From Manihot esculenta (lineage: Eukaryota; Streptophyta; Magnoliopsida; Malpighiales; Euphorbiaceae): a DNA stretch of 64,000 bases. The stretch is taken from contig NC_035168.2 of assembly GCF_001659605.2 (NCBI RefSeq), positions 4,892,058 to 4,956,057 of the forward strand, written 5' to 3'. The notes beneath the pieces were generated by a model, which ran no database searches, was not told where the DNA came from, and saw nothing but the letters and a program-made list of their open reading frames with translations. Of the stretch, positions 45,140 to 58,375 are shown piece by piece (the first letter of the stretch is position 1; every line of letters starts with the position of its first letter). The translations under genes and the position numbers were made by a program.

Positions 45140-47600
45140 TTTGATACTTGGACATCCTACGCCACATACTTCTTAATTGGTTGTCTCACATGGATGCAAT
45201 GTTTAAGCTTTTCCTGGTGGCAAGGGCTTTTGTGAACCCACTATGAACTGGGTAGTGATATTTGTCTCCTCCCAATAACCTCTGCCCATATGTACCCATT
45301 ACAGAATTAAATTGGCTCAATATTCTTTTGACTGCACGAAGATGAAGGCTTCTTCCTCTCACTCATGGGGTGAGGAGTAAAAGGAGTTCCCATGCCCATA
45401 AAATGTTTGATTTTTCAGTTTTCAGTTCTTTCCATACCAGGTCTGACAATTTTGTTTGTGTAAATTTATGGATGAAAGCTGCTGTTCAATCTAGTGGCAT
45501 TGAAACTGTAGAAAATCATTACCACATTTCTATTATATTAAAACATTTTAAATAACAAAATATCCCGCAAAATCAGATCCTATTACTCTCTAAAATTGTG
45601 CAGCAATTATGTTAATAGACTAACACAATCCCAAAAAAGAAAAAAAAAAAGAGTCAAGAAAAAGAACTCCTGAAGATTCAATCAAGGCGTCATGCTTAAT
45701 ATGAAAGGTATTGGTTAGAAATGTGATTGGGGAAACAGGGGATTTTGCTGTGGAGCTTGCTGCTGTTATCATCAATAGCTTATTCTTTTTAGTTATCATG
45801 AATGGCTCATTCCTGTTGTTACTTATAGAGCCTGTGTAGCTTGCTGCTGTTGCTGTTTCTATTGCTGTTTTGTGCTTGACCTCATTTTGGCTGCTGTACC
45901 AATCTTGAACGAAATAGGCGTGCATTTTATAAGTATCCTTCAATTTGTGTTTTGAGTGTTGAAATTCTGTATCATTAGAAATATACAATATTATTAAATT
46001 ATTGATAATACTCTACATATAAGATAAATAATAAATGCTACACTATAAGATATTTTCTTATATCTTTTATTTATAGTATAGTTTAAATATCATATTTATA
46101 GATAAAATAAAAATTAAATTTTAATATATATTTTTTACTTTCATTATTTATTTTATATATAAAGTAATAGTCACTATTTTTTAATGATACTTATAAAATT
46201 TTAATAGAGGCCATGTGGTTAAAGTTGAGTGTTTGGTTAATAAAAAGAAAATTGAATTTTTTCAGTCTTTTATTAAAATAAAGGATTTTTTTATTTTTAA
46301 TAAATTAAATTTAGATGTTTGTAAGGTGTTACTAATATTTTATTTACTTCATAAATTTTATAAAATTATTTTTTATAAAGAATATAAATTAACATAATTT
46401 ATTTAATTTGAGCTTATTATTAAAATTTTAAAAATATATTTTTAAAATGTCAAAAATAAATTTATTTGTTATATGGGACTTAATGGTTTGAATATTTTAA
46501 AATAGAGTTTGTTACATGGGACTATGACAAGGCCAAAGCTGCTGCTTCTCGTGTATTACCGGTTTGAAATCGAAAATAAACTTTAATTAAGAATATTCTT
46601 CAATTAATTTAAATTTAAATAAATTAATAATATAATTAAATAATTAAATTAAAAATAATAAATTTGTGATTAATAAAATATAATAGAAATAGTTTAGAAA
46701 GTCTTAATATTCCTCTTTCACTTTTATATATAATATATTTTTTTGATAAAATTTTTATATATAGATTATAGATTATTGTATTTTAAACGGGTAAATGCCA
46801 AAATATCATGTCATTTGTAAAATTTTGAAATTATATTATATATTAAAAAATTTGATTAAACCATATATTTTTTAATAATTACTAATTGTACAATCATTCA
46901 TAAAACTGTGAATTTCATTATTGGAGACGCCACAACATCGTCATGGAAAACCAAATAACTCCCATAAAAACTCTATATTTTTCATTTTTTAAAATTTTAC
47001 TGTATAATATAAAAGTTACAGATTAAACCCTAAAATTATTAACCCTTATCAATCTATCTTACTATTGAGAAAATTATTGTGTTATTAATAAGAACACTAT
47101 ATAATCGTGTTGGGTAAATCTCTAAATTCATTTTTCTAACTCTCATTCCTTAAACAATTTGTAACTCACTTCTATAAGACATTTAATATTAGCCCAGAAG
47201 TGAATTAGGATTATTTTATTAAAATAAAGTTTAAGAAATTATTTTAAGAAACTTTCATTACATAACATAATCCCTAATTCACATTTCAATTTCAATCAAT
47301 ATTAAGTGTTTCATAAAAAAAACAAAAAAAGATTGATTAGATTTGAAAATTAGATAATTATATCATTATCTTTATATTGATAAGTCTTTATTTTTACGGT
47401 ACTAAAAGAAAATGAGTTATTTAGAATGTGCATATCATAACATTTTCAGTAAAAATAAATTTAGAAAAATAGTGCTCACTGTCAAAACTATTTCAAAAAA
47501 GAAAAAAAAGAGTTTCATATTGCCACAAAGATCAATAAAAATTCTTCCTATTGTATATATCTTATATATTAATTTTAATATTATATTTTTATTGACTATT
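45140..47600. other. Spacer
   Basis: AT-rich, with an open minus-strand frame at 45620-45988 (122 aa, Ser/Thr/Lys-rich, no recognised motif) that could be an exon or chance. No RNA gene or element end is seen. Confidence 0.35.
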
Positions 47601-47625
47601 TTTTTACATATTGGAATGCAAATAT

Positions 47626-48010
47626 GATTTTTTTCTTTATTTTGATTTATGTTTTTATGAATTTTGTTATTATAAATTGGTTTATATAGGTATAAATAAT
47701 AAATTAGAGATTGATTTAGTTAATTATCTATTTAAATTTTTTTATATATAATATTATAATATTGCAATTTTAATATTTTATTATAAAATATTTATTATAA
47801 TCTTTGTAATAAAAATATAAATATTAAAGTTTTTTTTATAATATAATTTTATTTGTTTCTCTATTTTGGTATATATTATTTTAAATTTTATTATTATAAA
47901 TTAATTTATATATGTGCAAATAATAAATTAAAGATTGAATGAGTTAATTATACATTTAAAATTTTTATATATAATATTATAATTTTAAAATTAAATTATA
48001 AAATATGTAT
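47626..48010 (+). repeat. Diverged ~235-bp tandem duplication
   Basis: The segment around 47640-47795 recurs around 47873-48010. Shared blocks are TTTATTATTATAAATT-like sequence, a GTATAAATAATAAATTAGAG / GTGCAAATAATAAATTAAAG pair, GAGTTAATTA and TTTATATATAATATTATAAT. Non-coding. Confidence 0.6.
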
Positions 48011-48529
48011 TATGACTGGTGGGAGCATTTTTCATAATTACAAATAATGAATAAGGTTAGCTAAAGTTCATAAATGTGATGAGATTTCACCTTGACCAGC
48101 TCTAATGTGATTGCAGATTTTTCATTTATTGATTGAAGATGAGATGTCTCTATCATGAACTAAGAGAGCATCCTATTTAATTTACATGTCCTTTGAGAAT
48201 CCTCCTCTTAGGGGGATTGGTCTCCTTATCTTATGGCATTTATTTGGTTACCAAAACCTAATCTTTGAACCTCAATAAAATGAAAATTGGATAGCTCATA
48301 CCTAAAACAACACACCAACCTTCCACCCACTCACCTTCTGGCCCTCTCTCTTCATTATGACAATTTTTCTGTTTTATGTTTGCTTTCTAACTCCGTTGAA
48401 AGGACGATCTACTTCTTTGTAATGCAGGTGATTTTTATGTTCTTGTATTTACTTTTGCCCAAAAATAAATATAAGTCGAAGGTGAGCGAGTGTGTGCATA
48501 ATGTAGCACGGGTCTTAAGTTAAGATCTA

Positions 48530-48890
48530 AAAATCGTCGGGCGTCTTATACCCGAGGATCAGGCCAGGCCCAGAAGAAGAGCACAGGTCTGAGACCCATC
48601 AGACCCTTCTCAAAGCAAGCAAGCCCTATGCGACAAGTTTAGTCCGGTGTTGAGAATTAGACCGGATACGCACAAGCCTCTCTGAAAGAAGTCTAGCCTA
48701 GTAACGTGATAAGATGTAGGAGAGAAGATCAAGTCACCTTGTAGCTCTGCCCGCATGCGTTGACGTAGAGAGGATCTTTAGCACACGTCACTAGCAGATA
48801 AAAGGGAAGGAATATTTTCTTCTCCAATTAAGTTTATACAATTATTATAAATTTTATTTTCTGAATTTCAAAACATCACGAACATTTAAA
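48530..48890 (+). repeat. LTR-like dispersed repeat, copy e (distant relative)
   Basis: A GC-rich block beginning near AAATCGTCGGGCGTCTTATA, with GCAGATAAAAGGGAAGGAAT and TTATTTTCTGAATTTCAAAAC at the end. The layout (GC-rich start, TATA-like AAAAGGGA, AT-rich end) parallels the copies at 17016 and 62660, but sequence similarity is limited. It may be a solo LTR of a related element. Confidence 0.4.
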
Positions 48891-49563
48891 GATATATGCT
48901 TATAGATTATTCCTTCAAAATTCTCTATGAGTTGTAATGCATGTGGAGAATTTACTTAGAATTTTATCAAAATTATTATGATTTTGACAACAGTATATCA
49001 TCTAAATATGATGTATTTAGTCTGATCCATTTTAAAAATATAATATTAAATTATAATATTTTATAAAAAATATTTTATATTTTTTATAAAAAATATTTTT
49101 TAAATAAATAATTTATTTTTTATAACTTAATTTTAGCGTTAAAAAATAAAAAATATTAATAAATATATATGTAGTGGTATTGAAAAGATTTTTAAAGTTG
49201 AGAAAGTATGAAGCCATAGCCAAATAATGAGAATGCAATACATGGGTTTATCATGTGTGTAATTTTTATTTTTTAAGATATTAAATTAATGTATTTAATT
49301 AATTTATAAAATGCAATACTTCAAACAATAATAAAAGATGAACTACCACTTCTAAAGTTATCACAACAACTAAATTAAATAAATTATTCAAATTAATATT
49401 CATGGGAAATGAAATCAGTTGATGCATTAAACTATAATAATGATTGCCTAATCAGCCAATTTTCTAACCAAAATTAGCAACACTACCTTTCAAGCTGCCC
49501 ACCAAACTAAACCTACACCCTCCAAAATAAATTGAAATGTCCAAAAATCAACTCTATCATCAC

Positions 49564-49564
<1 letters not shown>

Positions 49565-49616
<52 letters not shown>
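49565..49616. repeat. (TAA)n microsatellite, about 17 units
   Basis: An uninterrupted AAT/TAA trinucleotide run, followed by a shorter run at about 49626-49637. Likely polymorphic. Confidence 0.9.
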
Positions 49617-49617
<1 letters not shown>

Positions 49618-49704
49618 TTGGAAAATAATAATAATAATCCTATGGTGATGATGTAATGATGGCATTATAAACAACTCCCACAATTTAAGGAGATTTACTC
49701 ATTT

Positions 49705-50285
49705 TACTGTAACCAAAGAGGTAGGTAAATAAAATTTGCATGAAAATATCTTGTATGAGTATATTAGTCTTGGATCGTCTAAAAACATTTAAATGAGTCT
49801 TTTAACGAGTCAAGTTAAAATCTTACTGGAAATTTATTTTTCTTATTTTATTAGCACTGAATCATAAAATTTAAATTTTACGAGAATAAAACTATCAACA
49901 AACTATTTAAATAGTCAATCATAAGACTACCAACAAACTATTTAAATAGCCAATTTTATGATATTTTTTACTCATTTAGCATCGGAAATTTTATCCACTA
50001 TCATTTCACAATAACCAAAGAGGTGGGTAAATAAAATTTACATGAAAATATCTTATATTAGTAATTAGTTTCTCATCGGTCTATAAATTTTTAATGACTA
50101 AAAGTCTAAAAAATTTAAATGAGCCTTTCAACGACTCAATTGAGGTTAAAAAAAAGTCCTCAAGGTCAATTTTTAGACTAAAATCTTATCGAAACTCTAT
50201 TTTTCTTATCTTATTGGGACTCAATCATAGAATCCAAATTCTATGAGGATAAAACTATTAATAAAATATTTAAATGGTCAATCTA
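49705..50285 (+). repeat. Diverged ~300-bp tandem duplication
   Basis: The left unit starts TAACCAAAGAGGTAGGTAAA at about 49709, the right unit TAACCAAAGAGGTGGGTAAA at about 50012. Both run through TGAAAATATCTT, AATGAG, AAAATCTTA, TTTTTCTTAT and end near AAATAGTCAATC / AAATGGTCAATC. Non-coding. Confidence 0.7.
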
Positions 50286-50289
50286 ATGG

Positions 50290-52571
50290 GATTTTTTACT
50301 GATTTAGTCACCCAGTATTTTTTGTTATTTTACATATTCATTATTCGAAAAAAGAACCAAAGTAGCATCAATAAAATTTTTGGATTAAAAATGAAATAAA
50401 AATTAATTTGAAAGAGAAATGGAAAGATAGAAGGAAGACAAGGGAATTGTCTATTATAAGCGGTGGAATAAGCACAAGGAAAGGAATAAGCAACTTTCCA
50501 TATTTTTTAACAAGGAGAAAAGGAAATAGCAAAATAGAAAAATGCCAACTTTTCACTCTTTGCTATTTGGGTCTAAATCAAACTTTTTCTAAAAACCAAA
50601 CAAAACTTGTGAATATACAACCTCTACCAAAAAAAAAAAAAAATCATTATCAAGACCTAACCCAGTCAACATCATATAGCTACCATTGGTAGCCACTTTG
50701 ATCTAAAAGAAAGCTTCTCATCACCATGGTCATTTACATTTCTTGTTTTTTTTTTCTTTTGTTTGATTTCTTTATGTCTTTCTCATGCATCCACTAGGCC
50801 TTTATTGTTCTTCATTACCTAATAAATAAAGAAATCAGCCTAGGCATCTTTGTCTTTCTTTACCCAAATTCCTTTCTTGTGAATGGATGTGAATGGTTAG
50901 TGAAAATTCAATGCCATAAAAAAATAGAAATAATTAATATTTAATTTATATATTATATAAAATTTCATAAATTAATCATTTAATTTTAAAAAATATATTA
51001 AAATATTCCTTCCATTTTAAAAAATTTATTAATTCATCTCCTTATTAATTTTAATTATTAAATATTTTATCATTTCGTATCCATGATATAAAAAAATTCA
51101 TTGATTAATTTCTTAATATTGTAAAAAATTTAATAATTCAACCCTCTTAATACTTTTTTTTAATATATACTTCACTATTAAAATTAACGGAAAGACAATA
51201 TCTACTCCATAATTAAAATTAATGAAAAGATTAATTAATAAACTTTTTAAAATGTATATTAATATATTTTTCAAAATCAAATAACTCACTGATGAATTTA
51301 TTGAGATTAAAAAGTAAATTTCTAAATATAAAAAAGGAAACTTATTTCCATGGTCAACTTCATGAACTAGAGAAGATGACCAAGATTAACCACAAAATAG
51401 AGGGACGAGGTGAAACTTCACTAGGCCATCGACTGTGGAACTCCGATGGTCACCTTCTACAAAAACCAGACACAAAAGCAATTCCATCATTAAAACCTTA
51501 AACTTTTATTGATCATATGTTCAAAAATATAATGGAAACAGAGGCAATGACAAAGGGCAAGAATAAGATCAGGTCTTGAAAGACAATCCCAGTCACCAGT
51601 CCCTGTCTTGCAAGAAACAAAACAAAACAAAAGATAGAAAACTCAATCAACGGCAGAGATTCAGGCACATCAGATGGAGACTAATCCATTTTGATCAAAG
51701 GACTTCAGTTTTTAGACTTGGGAAATGTAAATTATTTCCTATTACACAGTAAACTTGAGCAACACATCTCCTACAATCTCTTCTTGAAGTAATAGAAAGG
51801 CAACCAAAGCTAAATATTTCACGTGAAGACGTCCACAACTTCTAGGTTTAGAAGAAAATGTTAAATCTAACACTTGATCTGGCATGTAAAGATAAAAGAA
51901 TCAGAATAAAAAACCATTTTCTTTACCCATCTACATCTCATGTGCACATTCCAAGCACAAATTCTCAAATCCCACCACTTGGATTTGGTATCCATACATC
52001 AGATTCCAATTCCATCTCCAAAAACCAAAACCCACTTCAGAAGATTAACAAAAGAGTATAATAAAGAACTAGATGTACATGAAATAGAAAGTAATAGAAT
52101 AATAGCAATGATGAACTAGTTACATAAGAACCATGTTGCTTTCAAGAAAGATCCATCTTACATAAGACTCATAGCTCTCTATTGAATTTTAAGGTCATTA
52201 TGACTATAAGAGGTGACACATAGAAATTCAGTTACATTGTAACTTTAAGATGTTGCTCATCCTAAAAAGGTTAAAAAAATTGACAATAAAAGAAATCTAA
52301 TATTTTGGAGGAAAAAAATACACTTGGCCTGGGCTTCATTTCTTTTGTTTCTAACCCAGACGGTTATCTCGCCCTTTTTTTCCCTAACTTCTGCTGTAAT
52401 AACAAAATGGTGAATGAATATTTCCCTTTCCAAAGTGAACTTTCTCACTTCCCTTTACCGTGTTGTTAATGTTACCTTCAACACCACTAACAACAAAACC
52501 CCAAAAGAACATGAAATTATCTAACAAAACCTTGCCTGTTTTCACTATCTCGGGACTCGGTAGGATTGATT
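50290..52571. other. Spacer and probable 3' UTR of the zinc-finger gene
   Basis: No gene is recognised. The last few hundred bases before 52572 are probably transcribed as the 3' UTR of the minus-strand gene. The frame at 50408-50692 is Lys/Arg/Ser-rich without motifs. Confidence 0.4.
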
Positions 52572-54761
52572 TCAATTCTGCTGAGCTACAAGCTGATCAA
52601 TCTGCAATTGCTCAATCCATGCCCCCACTGCATGGTCAACTGATTCAATTTGGGGGTTCATACTTGGTCCCTCGCTTGAAGAAGCAGTAGCTGCAACACT
52701 AGAGGAGACGGGCATGGCCAACTTTTCTTTCATCTCCGTTGGAGATTCTTTAATGAGTGATTGTACCCATGATAGATCAGGCTCCTCTCCATTGCCAAGC
52801 TCAAATGAATTTGATCTGCGAAGCTTACCCAACTCATCAGCAGCAACAGCCCAGTCTGGTTTGCCATTTGAAGAACCCCATTTTGACCAAGAATTTACTG
52901 AGGATCCAGCAATGGCAGCAGAGTTGGAGCCTAGATCCCGAGAACTGAGGCTACGTAGTTGCTGTTGCTGTTTCTCACGTTGAGCCAACATAGACACTCG
53001 AGAACTCATAGGGGAAATAGGTTCCACATTCCGTGGTGACATCCTGCCTGATGCAAAAGAGGCCTGCAACAGAGGGTGATCAACATTTTTAGGTGAAAAA
53101 TTTGTGTTGATCGGTGATAACATACTTTGCTGCTGCTGGAATTGATTGAGAACAGCAGACTTATGAGTTGGGGAGAAAACAGCTGCAGCCAATGCCTGAT
53201 CAGCATATCGAGGAGAAGAGCTCTCTGCAGAAAATAGATCATCAAGGTTTGAAGGGGTTAGGATCTTCAAACGACCAGACCGGTTCAAGGAGTTATTACT
53301 CAAGGATGGTTGATTGAGACTGGATAACTCATTTAGGAGCTGCTGCTGCTGCACATCAAAATCTGGCAGCAAGCTGTAGTCCTCAGCTGGAAGGTCTCTT
53401 GCATTAAGGGCAGATCTCAAGCGACTGGACTGAAGATTGCTTCCAGGGAGATGCAAGGCAGGGACATTTGGTTGGGGCCAAGCCGCAGAAGAATGTGACA
53501 TGCCATTGGTAGATGGAGACATGGGTGGAGTGAATGGAGATGGAGACATAACAGATACCGAAGAAGGAGAACCTGGCAAGAGGTTCATGGCTGCAGCAAA
53601 ATCCATTGCAGTGGCACCAGGAGTGCTCGAGCGAGGAGAAGGAACAGCAGAACCAGTGGATACATATAATGGACGGAGCTCCTCCACAGTATGGGCGAAG
53701 AAGCAAACTCTCCTAGCACAACTTGTACCATCTTTGCAAAGCCGTGTTCGATATTGAGCTGGATGAAGCCAGCACTCAAAAACTCCATGAGCATATTCAC
53801 ACATATCTCCTCGTCTACAAGCCCCTTTCCGAAAATCAGGACATGGAACACAACTATAATGGAACTTCCTAGGATCCCTTCTTCGAGCATTTTCCCCTGG
53901 ATGAACAAATGGACATTCTGTCCAATCATGGGAGTAGGCACGGGAACAGGGCCGCACCTTGAATGAATACATTCGGAATTCATCAGTTGAATAGATGCTG
54001 TTCTTGATGTCTGGCAGAGATGGATCAACAGGGTATTCCTTTTTCTCTGATGTAGAGAAAACTGGCGTGTCATTTAGCTTCGACCTCACCGGCGAATCTG
54101 ATGCAGACAGTGGAGAACCATTATCCATTGAAGGTGAAAGAGGTGGAGAATTTGAGTTTGAGTTATCTGTGGAAACCCTCAGATTGTGCTCAATGACAGA
54201 ACCATCAGTGGCAAGAAGTTCTTTAAGAGTCAATTTCACACCTTGGAGCTTTGGCGGAACAACAATAACATCAACTGGTCGATGACCATTGGCGTCCACC
54301 AAATTAGGATCAGCACCTGCAGCTAAAAGCAATTTCACTGCATCAAGAGCATTCGGTGCCCCACCTGAGGCAGCACAATGAAGGGCAGTACTCTTATCTG
54401 AACCACAGGATCGATTGACATCAGCATCTGATAGAGACAAAATCAACCTCATAACATCAACACTACCATAAGTTGCAGCAACCATCAATGGGGTTCTATA
54501 TTGGTTAACCATCTGCTTGAAGCCTTTCTGACGACTATACCATAGTCCAGTCTCATCAACACTCAAAGGGTCACATTCAATTGATCTCTTAAAACCCTCA
54601 GAATCATTATTAGCTGCAAGCTCAAGCAAGCTTGCAAAAGCATCTTCAGTCTCAACAGTTAAATGATTCATGTCTATGTTGGTTGGTCTACTTTCTTCAA
54701 AAGAAATCAGAGGCGGTGTCGGAGACGGTGTGGACTTCAACCGCTCCCATCCACAGCACAT
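52572..54761 (-). CDS. Ankyrin-repeat RR-TZF zinc-finger protein, OXS2/C3H30-like (729 aa)
   Basis: One uninterrupted coding exon. The N-terminal block [20 protein letters not shown] (31-50) is followed by ankyrin repeats at about 88-163 ([29 protein letters not shown]). Next comes a plant-type arginine-rich region (about 265-303, [19 protein letters not shown]) and the tandem CCCH fingers C307-X7-C315-X5-C321-X3-H325 and C342-X5-C348-X4-C353-X3-H357, separated by 16 residues. This is the RR-TZF signature. The long Ser/Pro/Gln-rich C-terminus has conserved blocks [45 protein letters not shown] and the end [16 protein letters not shown], matching Arabidopsis OXS2 / AtC3H30. That protein shuttles between cytoplasm and nucleus and promotes stress-linked responses. 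Close paralogues (C3H66, C3H56) remain possible. Confidence 0.9.
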   Translation of the reverse strand: MCCGWERLKSTPSPTPPLISFEESRPTNIDMNHLTVETEDAFASLLELAANNDSEGFKRSIECDPLSVDETGLWYSRQKGFKQMVNQYRTPLMVAATYGSVDVMRLILSLSDADVNRSCGSDKSTALHCAASGGAPNALDAVKLLLAAGADPNLVDANGHRPVDVIVVPPKLQGVKLTLKELLATDGSVIEHNLRVSTDNSNSNSPPLSPSMDNGSPLSASDSPVRSKLNDTPVFSTSEKKEYPVDPSLPDIKNSIYSTDEFRMYSFKVRPCSRAYSHDWTECPFVHPGENARRRDPRKFHYSCVPCPDFRKGACRRGDMCEYAHGVFECWLHPAQYRTRLCKDGTSCARRVCFFAHTVEELRPLYVSTGSAVPSPRSSTPGATAMDFAAAMNLLPGSPSSVSVMSPSPFTPPMSPSTNGMSHSSAAWPQPNVPALHLPGSNLQSSRLRSALNARDLPAEDYSLLPDFDVQQQQLLNELSSLNQPSLSNNSLNRSGRLKILTPSNLDDLFSAESSSPRYADQALAAAVFSPTHKSAVLNQFQQQQSMLSPINTNFSPKNVDHPLLQASFASGRMSPRNVEPISPMSSRVSMLAQREKQQQQLRSLSSRDLGSNSAAIAGSSVNSWSKWGSSNGKPDWAVAADELGKLRRSNSFELGNGEEPDLSWVQSLIKESPTEMKEKLAMPVSSSVAATASSSEGPSMNPQIESVDHAVGAWIEQLQIDQLVAQQN

Positions 54762-55651
54762 ACTTTCATTTGCTAAATGTACAACTGAAATCGAAAACTA
54801 ACCACATTAGAATCAACCTGCAGATACATAAAGTTATCACGTAATTATCACATAAAATAACAAATTCTTATAACCATAAAACTAAATATCATTCTGACGG
54901 ACCAAATTACACCAAAGAAAAAACAGACCAATTTCTTTCACACTGCACCAATCCATAAAAAGATTCAAAAAATAAAAACAAAGAAAAGGCAATAACGACT
55001 GCAAGAAATGCACAATAAAGAAAAGCTAGGCCCTTATTGTATTAAGAACTTAAAAGGGACATTAATGGAGTATATCTACTCAAAGATTAGGACCAAAACT
55101 ACTGTTTAAAGGCAATACCTATTGTAGGTAATATAACAACTTTGTTATAAGGAATCCAGGCAATATAAGAAGCACTAAACGACACAAATTAGCAAATCAA
55201 GCTCAAACCCGAAAAATCAGAGAAAACCCAGATAATTTTTTTTAACCTTAGATTATGTAAGCAAGTCTAAACTTGCTTTAGATTTTTCCTCGATCATTAA
55301 AATTTTGAGAAAACGAAATACCCAAAAGTGGCTTACTTTCAGTAATATTTTCTTTGCTCTACAATTTTAAGATCCAAATGGACTAAAAGCCATCATGGCT
55401 AAATTGCAGGTTATAATTTTTAAGAAACCACAAATTTTCGTTGGAAAAACAAAATAGAGCTCAATGAAAGGCAGATAACAGGAAAAGAGAAGGGAGATTG
55501 AAAATCTGAATTTCAATTAATTTACGGAAGAAATCATAATACCTACAATGAACCGAGCTTACTTAAGTGGTGAAATGGAACTACAAAAATTCGATCTTTC
55601 CATTTTTCATTATCACTTTCATCAGTTTTCTCAGTAGCCAAACAGGAAGTG

Positions 55652-55684
<33 letters not shown>

Positions 55685-56460
55685 ACTAAAGAAAACAGAA
55701 TATAAAAAGCAAAAAAATCATCTTAAAGAAAAAGATCGAGTACCCATAGCAGAAAGAAAACCCAAAATCAAGAAACCAACACAAAGATCGAAAGACACAG
55801 ATTGAGCAGTTAGAACACAAATACACACATGGAATCAACAATCGTCCAAAAAGCAAGAAGTACCATTCAAAAGCAGTAAAACCCAGTAATTTTAGCAAGA
55901 ATTAGAGTAAAAAAACCGAAAATAAATAAATAAAAACAAAATAACCAGATCAACAAGTAGTAAAAGATCCGATTTAGAGGCAAAACTGTCATCGATTTTT
56001 TACTTCACAAAACAAAAAAATTAAAATAAAATAAAAACAGAGAAAATAAATAAGCAAACAAAACCAAAAAGAAGCATACCCGTGACAAAGATCTTCCTAC
56101 ATGTGATCAAACACTCTCATTATATCCAAACAAAAGAATGTTAATGCATACAAAGACAGTTAATATTTACAGAAAGAGAAAAACGGAGAAGCAGACATAT
56201 GCGCGATCAAGAATACAGACACGAAAAAGAAGGAAGCAATGTTTTTTAAGGTTGTAAGAGAATCTTACCGCTTAACTTAGTTCCAGCTAAGAAAAAGGGA
56301 TTACGATTTTCATAGATCTATGTAGTACTAGTCACTTAAACCCTCTTCACCAAGTTAAAAGCCTGAAAATTTTCCCGAGAAAATTTGTGGGAAAAAGAGC
56401 AAGAGAGAGTATCTACTTCATGAGAGAGAGAGAGAGAGAGAGAGCTACCTTCTTCTTCAA
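54762..56460 (-). promoter_or_regulatory. Leader, probable leader intron and promoter of the zinc-finger gene
   Basis: A likely 5'-UTR intron runs on the minus strand from a donor G|GTAAGATTCTC at about 56268 to an acceptor such as TTTCGATTTCAG just upstream of the ATG. The interior is T-rich on the coding strand (A-rich as written), with an A32 run at about 55651-55682. A (GA)n microsatellite lies at 56421-56442 and would fall in the transcribed leader or core promoter. No spliced cDNA is available, so the boundaries are inference. Confidence 0.45.
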
Positions 56461-58135
56461 TCTCCAATTCCTATGCTTTCTGCTTTCTTTCTTTCATGGT
56501 AAAATTTTTCTAATTTTTTTTTAAAAAAAAAAAAAGAAATTATTTTTAAAATTGTTGTGTTTTTGAAAAAATCGCCTATCCAATAGAAGGAAAGAGAATA
56601 ATTAAATTTGAAAAAGAAAAAAAAAACGCACCGAGTATGGGGTTTGAATATTCTATTGCTGTACTTGCTAACTTTTTTAACTGACCATAAATTTTCTGCC
56701 ACGTCACCGTCCAACCTGACAGATTAACCCATTTCGCCCGGAAATTAGGGATAAAATAGTCATTTACTAAGTCAGCGACTGACGCTGGTGGGCTGAGCTG
56801 GCAACTTATGATTGGTTCGCGATGAATAAGTAGAAACTTGATAATGAAGCTAAATAGCCTTTTGTAAGAATTTATTAACCTTCCGTGTATTGTGGTCAAA
56901 TTCTATGGAAATTCAACCTAAATTCATCCCACATGAAAGTTAATTTTCATAGGTAATAATCAAGAGTTTTGGAAACTAGTATACTTATTTGCTACCATCT
57001 GAGCTGGCTCTTTTCTATTTGGCAGTATTGGATTAGCACTTTGTTAAAAGAATTTTTTAAGAGAGGGAAATAAAATATATTTATTACTATTAATTTTCTT
57101 AATTTAAATGGTTTTTTATAATTCTATCCTATATATTTTAAAAAAGAATTTAAATGAAAAATGATATTTTTATAATTTTATTCTGAAAGGTATTTTTATT
57201 TTTTAAAATTAAAGAGAAAATCCATTTTAAAAAAATTAAAGAGAAAATACGGAAAAAGTATTTATTTTTTTTGTATTATTTTATTTTTTAAATAAGAAAA
57301 AGTAAATATCTTCCATATTTTCTTCAAGATATTTTTTCAACTCTTTCTTTTCGCATAATACAAGTTTTTTTAGAATTTTGGTAAAAATAACTATGTATTT
57401 TTCATTGAGATCAAATAAATTTATTTTAATTTTTTAATGTAATTTTAAATTCAATTTTATATAAAAATTAACTTTATATTTATTAACCGAAATATTTATA
57501 TTCAAATTCATACATTTATTATAACCCTAATTGATTTTATATTGATATAAACTATTTAAAACAGTATGAGAAAAATCAATAACACTTTAAATTTTAAAAA
57601 CGTTACATATCTAAATTATTAAACAAATGAAATTAAAATAATATTATAATTGCAATTAGCATATAACGTACATTTTTATAGCATTTTTAAATTAATTTAA
57701 ATTTAAAAAATATTTTTTGAATATAAAATAAGTTTTAATTTTAAATTTTATATATTATATATTATTATTATTATTGAGTGTTACGATAAAAATAAGTGAT
57801 AATTTTTATATTTTTTCTATTCGAAAAAAAAATAAGTGACAATTTTTATAAAAATTTATAAAATATGAATAATAATTTTTTATTAATTGAGTTTGATTGT
57901 GCAGCCTTAAATGACAGTATTAAGGATTAATTAATAAAGAAATTAATAAAGAAATTTTTTAAAATATTAAATATATTTTTATAATATAAAAATTAAATAG
58001 CAAATTTTGTAAATTTTATTATTTGAAATTTATTTATTTATACTTATCTGATAATTAAAAGTATTATATAAATATTTTTTATTAAACGATAAATAATTAT
58101 AATTTGGAAAATATCGAATAATATTATTTAAAAAA
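56461..58135. other. Spacer
   Basis: A short GC-richer stretch at about 56690-56900 (upstream of the zinc-finger gene) is followed by AT-rich DNA. No gene is recognised. Confidence 0.35.
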
Positions 58136-58139
58136 TAAA

Positions 58140-58375
58140 AATAAAAAGGCCAATTCCCGGCCGGGCAAAGCGTCCATCTATTGAAGAGGAAAGGAGAACC
58201 GGTTGAGGAGGTGGAAAAACGAAGAGGCAAGGAGGACTGCTTAGGTAAAGTAAAAGAAGAAGGTGACCGGAAAACCAGGTGACAAGAGATCGTGCATAAG
58301 AGGTAGAATAAACTGGAATTGAATGTGGGATTAGTGTCCGCCAATGAAATGAAATGAAACATTGCTATTATAGCA
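58140..58375 (-). other. GC-richer island, possible leader and truncated gene start
   Basis: The minus strand reads like a plant 5' leader (pyrimidine-rich, TTCTTCTTTTACTTTACC), then ATG near 58174 followed by codons for DALPGRELA. It then breaks abruptly into AT-rich sequence. This may be a relocated or decayed promoter plus start codon, but nothing identifies the parent gene. Confidence 0.25.

Noticed and set aside
45620..45988. 122-aa minus-strand frame
   Set aside because: Open but with no recognisable motif, no clear start context and low-complexity Ser/Thr/Lys content; kept only as a note in the spacer.
52714..54285. Plus- and alternate-frame ORFs across 52.7-54.3 kb
   Set aside because: Shadows of the 729-aa minus-strand ankyrin/zinc-finger protein, which explains the whole interval.
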